Shown: positions 58,800-64,000 of the stretch, piece by piece
How positions within the stretch are numbered: position 1 is the first letter of the stretch
Layout of the letters: the number at the start of each line of letters is the position of its first letter
DNA from: Sclerodactyla briareus
Lineage: Eukaryota > Echinodermata > Holothuroidea > Dendrochirotida > Sclerodactylidae
DNA: 64,000 nucleotides
Assembly: GCA_026419785.1 (NCBI GenBank)
Contig: JAODTK010004543.1
Coordinates: 1 to 64,000, forward strand
Direction of reading: 5' to 3'
Made by a program: the position numbers and the translations under genes
Notes under the pieces: model-generated
Database searches by the model: none
Seen by the model: the letters and a program-made list of their open reading frames with translations, nothing else
What the model was told of the DNA's origin: nothing

Positions 58800-59990
58800 G
58801 CCTGTTTCGCTCGGTCTTCTATGGATGTTGACCAAACTTGGACACAATGTTCATTTACCACTGGGAGATCTTGAACTTGAGTAGGTCAAGGTCATTGAAC
58901 GGGCAAGATAGGCGTTGTGGTGCAAATTTTTCAAAATGTATCTCCTACAAATTGGCTCGGATTTGCTGAAATCATATATCATATTGCCCTTGGGTGGTGC
59001 TACTTTCAGCTCGTTCACAGATTTTGATGCAACATCCTATAGTGCCAGTAGAGTGAAAAACAGTAAAATCTTATGAGATGTTCATAGGCCCTTTGGATGG
59101 ATGTTGACTAAACTTGGATACAAAGTTAATTGACTCTTGGGACATCTTTGACCATGTTGAGGGTGAGGTCAAAGGCCACCAAGGGGGGGGGTTGAAATTG
59201 CTTTTCTGGCCCCAAATGTCCATCATTTGATGAATGTCAATCAAACTGGGAAACAATGTTCATTGACCATTGGGACATCTTTGACCTCGAAGGGTCAAGG
59301 TCGAAGGTGATTAGAGTGGCATAAAGGCCATTGTTTGCAAAATTGCAAAATTATCCCTCCGACAGAGTGCATTAGATTTTCTTGAAATCCTGTCATAATG
59401 TTCCTTGGGTGGTGCTGCTTTCAGCTTGTACACAATTTTTGGATGTGATAGTCATATAGTGTGCTTAGTTGAAACAGTAAAATGTGGTATTATAGGCCTC
59501 CCAAGCATCAATTCTTCCATGGATTTTGGGTCAACTTGGACACAACGCTCATTGACTGTTGGGCCATTTGACCAGTGAAGGTCAATGTCAAGGGTCATTA
59601 AGGGTCAAGTTACACAAAGGGGCCATTGTGTGAAATTGCCTCGTGGTATTCTTTGTGATTGTTGACCAAACGTAGACACAGTGATATTGACTGCTGTGCA
59701 TCTTTGATTTTGTGAAAGTCAAGGTCAAAGGACATTAATGTGGCGCAATATGCCATTGTTTGAACCTGAAACTTTTTGACCCCAATGTTCATTTCTTGTA
59801 AATGTTACCAATTTTACCCCAGTGATTATCGCTTGCTGGTGGCCCTTGGACCTCATTAAGGTCAAGATCACAGTTCATTAAAAAGAACTGGGGGTCATTG
59901 TGTTCATTTGGCCGTTTTTGTTCTCCATTTGATTGATGTTGACCAAACCTGGATACAGCGATTGTTGATGGTTGGCTACGGTACTCATGC
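58800..59990. repeat. TTGACCAAACTTGG tandem array
   Basis: Six diverged units of the theme GATGTTGACCAAACTTGGA, ACACAATGTTCATTGACC, TTGGGACATCTTTGACC and AGGTCAAGGTC at about 58825, 59099, 59230, 59515, 59655 and 59935. Higher-order pairs share CCTTGGGTGGTGCTACTTTC (58986 and 59402). Unit length varies from about 130 to 300 bp. Confidence 0.7.
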
Positions 59991-60064
59991 AGCAGGCAAA
60001 AACACATATTCTTAAATTTTGTTCATTGTTTCTTGTGTGATGCCTCTTTCATATGTCACCTATT

Positions 60065-60164
60065 TGTAAACAAGGCGATCGCCAAAGTTCTCGCCTGGTT
60101 GCGCGGTCGTTGGTTTGTATTATTTCCACTACACAACAACCAACTAGTTCATGCAACCTCTTCT
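60065..60164 (-). repeat. Dispersed repeat family G, copy 3 (inverted)
   Basis: CAAGGCGATCGCCAAAGTTC, TCGCCTGGTTGCGCGGTCGT and CAACTAGTTCATGC are the reverse complement of 13480-13580. It directly abuts the LINE fragment that starts at about 60165. Confidence 0.6.
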
Positions 60165-60600
60165 TGTCAAAACTGGGCTGCTAAAATAATTTGCCAGGTT
60201 GCGAAAAACGAGTATGCACCCTCTTTGCTTAGACTGGTGCACTGGTACCCATCAACCAAGAAATCCATTTCGAGTTATTGTGCTGTGTTTATCGATGTCT
60301 CCATGGGTCAGCCCCGCAATACTTATCATCCTGTGTCACACTCCAACTGTCCTAACCGCCGATCCTCTGCAATTAATACTCGCCTTTGAACACAATACCA
60401 CTAGAATTCCGAAATCAGTAGAGCGTCGTTCCTTCCGGTTGGCAATTCCAAACTCTGGAATTCGCTCCCATCTACAATAAGAGAGCTGCCAACTTTGAAC
60501 AGGTCAAGAAACAGCTGGAAGACATTTTATTTTTTCGCCTAATCTGGCGTTGTTTGCGGCGTTATAGCGCTACGATATTCATGGAGCAGCGCTTCATAAA
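60165..60600 (+). mobile_element. LINE ORF2 C-terminal fragment (CR1/L2-like)
   Basis: Reads CQNWAAKIICQVAKNEYA, then LLRLVHWYPSTKKSI, FRVIVLC, SCHTP-like, PNRRSSAINTRL, PKSVERRSFRLAIPN and WNS-like, across two or three frames. This is the QNxAAR...LLxxLHWLPV...RSF.vaaPxLWNSLP pattern that follows the reverse transcriptase in CR1/L2-type LINEs. 5'-truncated. Several frameshifts. Confidence 0.75.
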
Positions 60601-61055
60601 TATCATCATGTATGATGTATGTATATATTTTTCACATATAACAAGAACAACGTCCCCAGGTAGGAAGAGAGGAAAGAAAAATGTTACAGTATTTTGTAGG
60701 TCTAATCAACCTAATCAAACTGGTTGGGTAGAGAGGGTTTGCTTGTGGCAGCTTATAGCAGCAGTTAAACATGTCACAGGAGCTCTGGGGGGGGGGGGAG
60801 GGGGATTACTCATCCTCAGTGCTTTTCTAACAGGAGCTATTATTGGCGAGATTTCAATCAAATTCATGAACATCAAACAACCCAGAAAATGTAACAGACC
60901 ATCCTACTGAGTTTGGCGAATTCCTACCAAGTTGGAAATTGGGAATAAATATGCAAATTAGGCACAGACAATGACCTCAGCTGACCCCAGCTGTACCTTT
61001 AAAATGATCAGGATCAAAAGTTTTGTGGAAATCCAACGAACTGTCGAAAATTGCA
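60601..61055. other. Left flank of the DIRS insertion (older repeat)
   Basis: Contains a G run (60787-60803). From about 60900 it carries ATATGCAAATTAGGCACA and AAATTGCATAA wording that resumes on the other side of the DIRS element (TTATGCAAATCAGGCACA at 63683), so one repeat is split by the insertion. Confidence 0.5.
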
Positions 61056-61094
61056 TAACTTACTTCAGGGCACTTACCTTCTGGACGTACTACC

Positions 61095-61217
61095 AAAATG
61101 AATTTCGGCCAAACGGCCGCTTCAACACAAACCTATACCACTAAAAAGAGTAAGCACAGCGCCGGTACCGACGCAGCCGTAACTAGCTGGTGCGGCAACG
61201 GGGCAGTACTATCATTC
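61095..61217 (+). repeat. DIRS-like left inverted terminal repeat
   Basis: TTTCGGCCAAACGGCCGCTT...CCGTAACTAGC...GGTGCGGCAACGGGG is the inverted counterpart of 63498-63616, with modest divergence. Confidence 0.85.
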
Positions 61218-63362
61218 TTTTCGGTGTGTTGCACCGCAACACACCGCTACTGTTATCTCATCGTGAAGGCTGGGGGCTCGTCCCCCGGATCCGCGTTGGC
61301 TCCGTGTGGGAATCGAGCTCGGGGGACCCAAAAACGTGCTCGAGTTGCTGGCGGTGTTCCGCGCTTTGAAAACTACTTACTACTCCTTGGCAACGAAGTG
61401 GCGGGCGCCTCGTCAACTGGTCCGTTGGCGACGGTAACCCGCGGCGGTGTCCGTACATAAACCGCAGGGCGGGACGCGTTCGCGCTGAGGCTCTGGTCCG
61501 TGACCTGGGACCTTTTCCAGTGGTGCCGCGCGCACGGAGGGCGCCTTCAGGCGGTTCACCTTCCGTGTTTCCGGAACTCCATCCGGACGCTCTCTCTCGC
61601 GCATCACTCAGCGCCGACGGAGTTGTCTCTCACGTCGGAGGGTGTGCAAGCGTTTTGTTCGAGGCGTTTCATCGTCCGGAGGGGGACCTGTTCGCATCTC
61701 GCCTCTCACGCAAGCTGCCCTCTTCTGCAACCACGATCCCCTTTCGAGGGGCGCCTGGGCGGTAGATGCTCTGGCCCTGGATTGGGCGTTTCTCGACGCG
61801 TACGCCCTTCCCGCCGTTCATTCTGTCGACAGGGTGGTCGAAAGGTTGGCAGGGAGCCCGTTGTTTTGGTCCTGAATAGCGCCGTTTTGGCCGACCCCCA
61901 AGCAATGGTTCCGTCCGGCCACTCCTGGCGTTGCTGTCGGGGGCGCCGCGGTTTCTCCCTTGCTTCCCGGACCTCCTGGGGGGTGGGGCTTCCGGTCTGG
62001 GAATGCACCACCCGCACCCAGAGGCTTCTGCTTCCTGGTTGCGTGGCCCGTGTCAGCTGGATTCCTCCCGAGCGTCCGGGCCTTTCTATGAGGCTGGCGC
62101 GATGGCGGTCCACGGGTCGGAGAGATTCCACCCTACGCCTGTTTGCCATTCGTCGACTTCGGATTGTTACCAGGGGGTGTGCGGATCGCCAGGTTTCTCG
62201 GCCCACGGCCACTGTCGGGGAGGTGGCCGATTTCCTCCTCTACTTGTTTCGTTTAGGCGGGCGAGTGAACTACGGTCCGTCGTGTTACCTCTCCTCTGTT
62301 GCGGCTATAAATAGCGGTTTCGGGGATGGATCAACAGGTCTGCTGCGAAGCCCTTGACCTCCTCTTCTTAGCATATTTTTGGATCGGACGTCCTGCGGAT
62401 ACTAGCGGACCCTCCCTTCGAGCCATAGCGGACTGCTCTCTGCGCAGTTGTCATTAGAACTCGTTCCTCTTGAGCGCCGGCAGCGGCTCGGCGCCGTAGT
62501 GCCTTGCATGATTTGTCTACCCTCCCGTGGCCATATGCGTTTTGAGCCTCCGGGGTCCGCCTTGGTTCAGGACCCGACGTTTCTCACTAAAAACGCGTCG
62601 GTCAATTTCTCCCGGCTCTCCGATTTTTCATCGCTGCTATTGGGGAGTGCTCGGGAGTGGAGGGGATGAGGTGTGGTGTTCCGGTTCGGGCCCCTTCGGT
62701 TACCTGGACGGACCCGTCCCCTCCGTGGTCCGTGGTACGTCGCTGTTTGTTTTATCGCGCAGCGACTCAACCCGCGCCTCCAAGGATACGATCTCTTTCT
62801 GATCGTCAGCCGCGATCCGCTGCGAAACCGGGGGATGGTTCGTCTCGACCGCGGGCTCACGATGTGCGGGGGGGTCGCCTTCACCCTCGCGCTCTATAAA
62901 GGTGTGCCCTTTGGAGGAGATTCTCCCAGGCTCTGCGGATGGAAATCTCAGAATACCTTTACCGCTTCATACCTTCGGGACCCCCTGCGAAGTGATCCCA
63001 CTTGCCAAGCCACCGCTTTCTCCCGCGCGGGGTTCCGCGGTGTTCGGGTGCCGCGTCTGGCGGTGGCCCTTCCGCCGGGGGGGGGGGGCAATGGCCCTTA
63101 GTAAAGGCGTCGGCTTTGGCGCCCCTCCCTTTCCCCACCCGCGGCTCGCCCGTGGACGGTTGTGTGGGCACGTGCTGGCTCGGGGACTCCTAATCCTGGC
63201 CTTTGAACGGGAGGGTGCCCCCCGCTCGGATGGTCTGGAGTCTGGTGTGGACTACTGGGCGGTACTCAGACTTCTTTCTTTACGGTGAGTGGTCCCTTAT
63301 TCTAGTTGGATTAATTTCGCTCCCCGGCTTCCCACCTCCCTGCGGGTGGAGTCTGCAATTTG

Positions 63363-63462
63363 TAGTAAGTCCAGAAGGTAAGTGCCGCGACGTAAGGTTA
63401 GGACCCCCTTCGTTAATGGGGGCTACTTACGAGGGGCACTTACCTTCTGGACACCCGCCCGT
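63363..63462 (+). repeat. DIRS-like internal complementary region
   Basis: The left part (AGTAAGTCCAGAAGGTAAGT) is complementary to the outer left end (ACTTACCTTCTGGAC at about 61072). The right part (ACCCCCTTCGTTAATGGGGG and CTACTTACGAGGGG) is complementary to the outer right end at 63625-63685. This arrangement is the family's known circular-intermediate template. Confidence 0.82.
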
Positions 63463-63497
63463 CTCCCCACTAAGCCGGGACCTCGGGTGCTAGTTGG

Positions 63498-63616
63498 AAT
63501 GGTGGTGCAGCCCCTTTGCCGCACCCCGCTAGTTACGGCTGCGTTCGGTACCGTCGCGTGCTTAACTCTTTTTTAGTGGTAATAGGGTGTGTTGAGCGGC
63601 CGTTTGGCCGAAAATG
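63498..63616 (-). repeat. DIRS-like right inverted terminal repeat
   Basis: Contains CCGCTAGTTACGGCTGCG and AGCGGCCGTTTGGCCGAAA, inverted relative to 61095-61217. Confidence 0.85.
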
Positions 63617-63685
63617 CAAGTGGAGTAAGTCCGAGTAAAGTTGCCCCCTCGTAAGTAAGCCCCCTTAACGAAGAGGGTTAACTTA

Positions 63686-64000
63686 TGCAAATCAGGCACA
63701 TTAACTAACTCCGTGACCCTGACTTTAAATTGCGCGGGAACATGGTAGCCCACATCCACCAAGTTTCTTGAAAATCCGCAAACTCGAAAAATTCGCATAA
63801 ATCATGAAATTAGACCACTTAATTAGCATAGTTTTAGGCTGAAAATCTAATAAGTTCATATACCTGTCATCCAGGTCCTAGATGCCAAATACATCCTGTA
63901 TAGCACATACGGTTCTTGCGTAATCTTGCTAATGAGCTTAAACAATGAAGGACATAAATTAGGCTAATTAATGACTTGCTGCCCAAAATCTGGATCAGAT
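63686..64000 (-). repeat. Right flank: older repeat including family C copy 3
   Basis: 63686-63830 continues the repeat split by the DIRS element (CACCAAGTTTCTTGAAAATC, AATTCGCATAAATCATG). From about 63840 to the window end the reverse complement matches family C (GTAATCTTGCTAATGAGCTT against AAGCTCATTAGCAAGATTAC at 13218). The element runs off the window. Confidence 0.65.

Larger units (their letters stand above)
61056..63685 (+). mobile_element. DIRS-like tyrosine-recombinase retroelement (fossil, internally reduced)
   Basis: A 2.6-kb element, much more GC-rich than its surroundings. Parts in order: inverted terminal repeat (61095-61217), RNase H-like end of a pol region (about 61290-61900), tyrosine recombinase region (about 62030-63000) with an HDVR box near 62858 and a WKSQNTFTASYL segment near 62941, internal complementary region (63363-63462), and right inverted terminal repeat (63498-63616). 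Gag and most reverse transcriptase are absent. The coding part is broken, roughly ten breaks, some possibly sequencing error. No target duplication, as expected for recombinase-based integration. Inserted into an older repeat. Age looks moderate, since the terminal repeats are still clearly alike. Confidence 0.82.

Noticed and set aside
61500-62357. Longest open frame in the window (285 codons) as a host gene
   Set aside because: It lies inside the DIRS-like element and only partly follows the element's coding frame. High GC content lengthens chance open frames.

Overview
This is animal (metazoan) nuclear DNA. There are no operons or long open reading frames. One spliced housekeeping gene fills the first 18.7 kb, and the other 45 kb is repeat-rich DNA. 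The mix of repeats (CR1/L2-type LINEs, a DIRS-like tyrosine-recombinase retroelement, short Helitrons, a hAT-like MITE, a tRNA-headed SINE, many tandem arrays) fits a marine invertebrate. I cannot name the species.

Bases 1-18,735 (+ strand) hold most of DNA topoisomerase I (TOP1). Fourteen exons can be placed from splice sites and protein similarity, and one more is possible at the left edge. They run from the acidic/lysine-rich N-terminal region through the core, linker and C-terminal domains to a proper stop codon. The start codon lies left of the window. The Arg, His and Tyr equivalents of human R590, H632 and Y723 are readable, and the K532 equivalent is readable in a shifted frame. Nine or ten exons carry small indels although their splice sites are intact. 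I read this mainly as uncorrected sequencing error and only secondarily as gene decay. The introns hold two near-complete short Helitrons, one diverged one, a hAT-like MITE 20 bases after a splice donor, and several other dispersed repeats.

Bases 18.7-56 kb hold no gene I can name. They contain a 24-bp minisatellite, a ~130-bp and a ~181-bp tandem array, a three-copy ~200-bp array, a family of elements with G-run/C-run ends, more Helitron copies, and GGCCTC-rich repeats. Four short intervals (22,094-22,173; 39,201-39,345; 40,440-40,682; 50,490-50,627) look like exons of one or more unrecognised + strand genes.

Bases 54.5-64 kb are mobile-element dominated: a LINE 3' fragment on the minus strand, a LINE endonuclease (5') fragment, a 171-bp fold-back hairpin, a long array of a TTGACCAAACTTGG-type repeat, a second LINE 3' fragment on the plus strand, and a 2.6-kb DIRS-like fossil with inverted ends and an internal complementary region, nested in an older repeat.

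The most distinctive unlisted pattern is the Helitron family. At least eight copies were found. The best have A|TC...CTAG|T junctions, a stem-loop at both ends and internal modules of roughly 115-175 bp. No host defence or other novel protein system was found.
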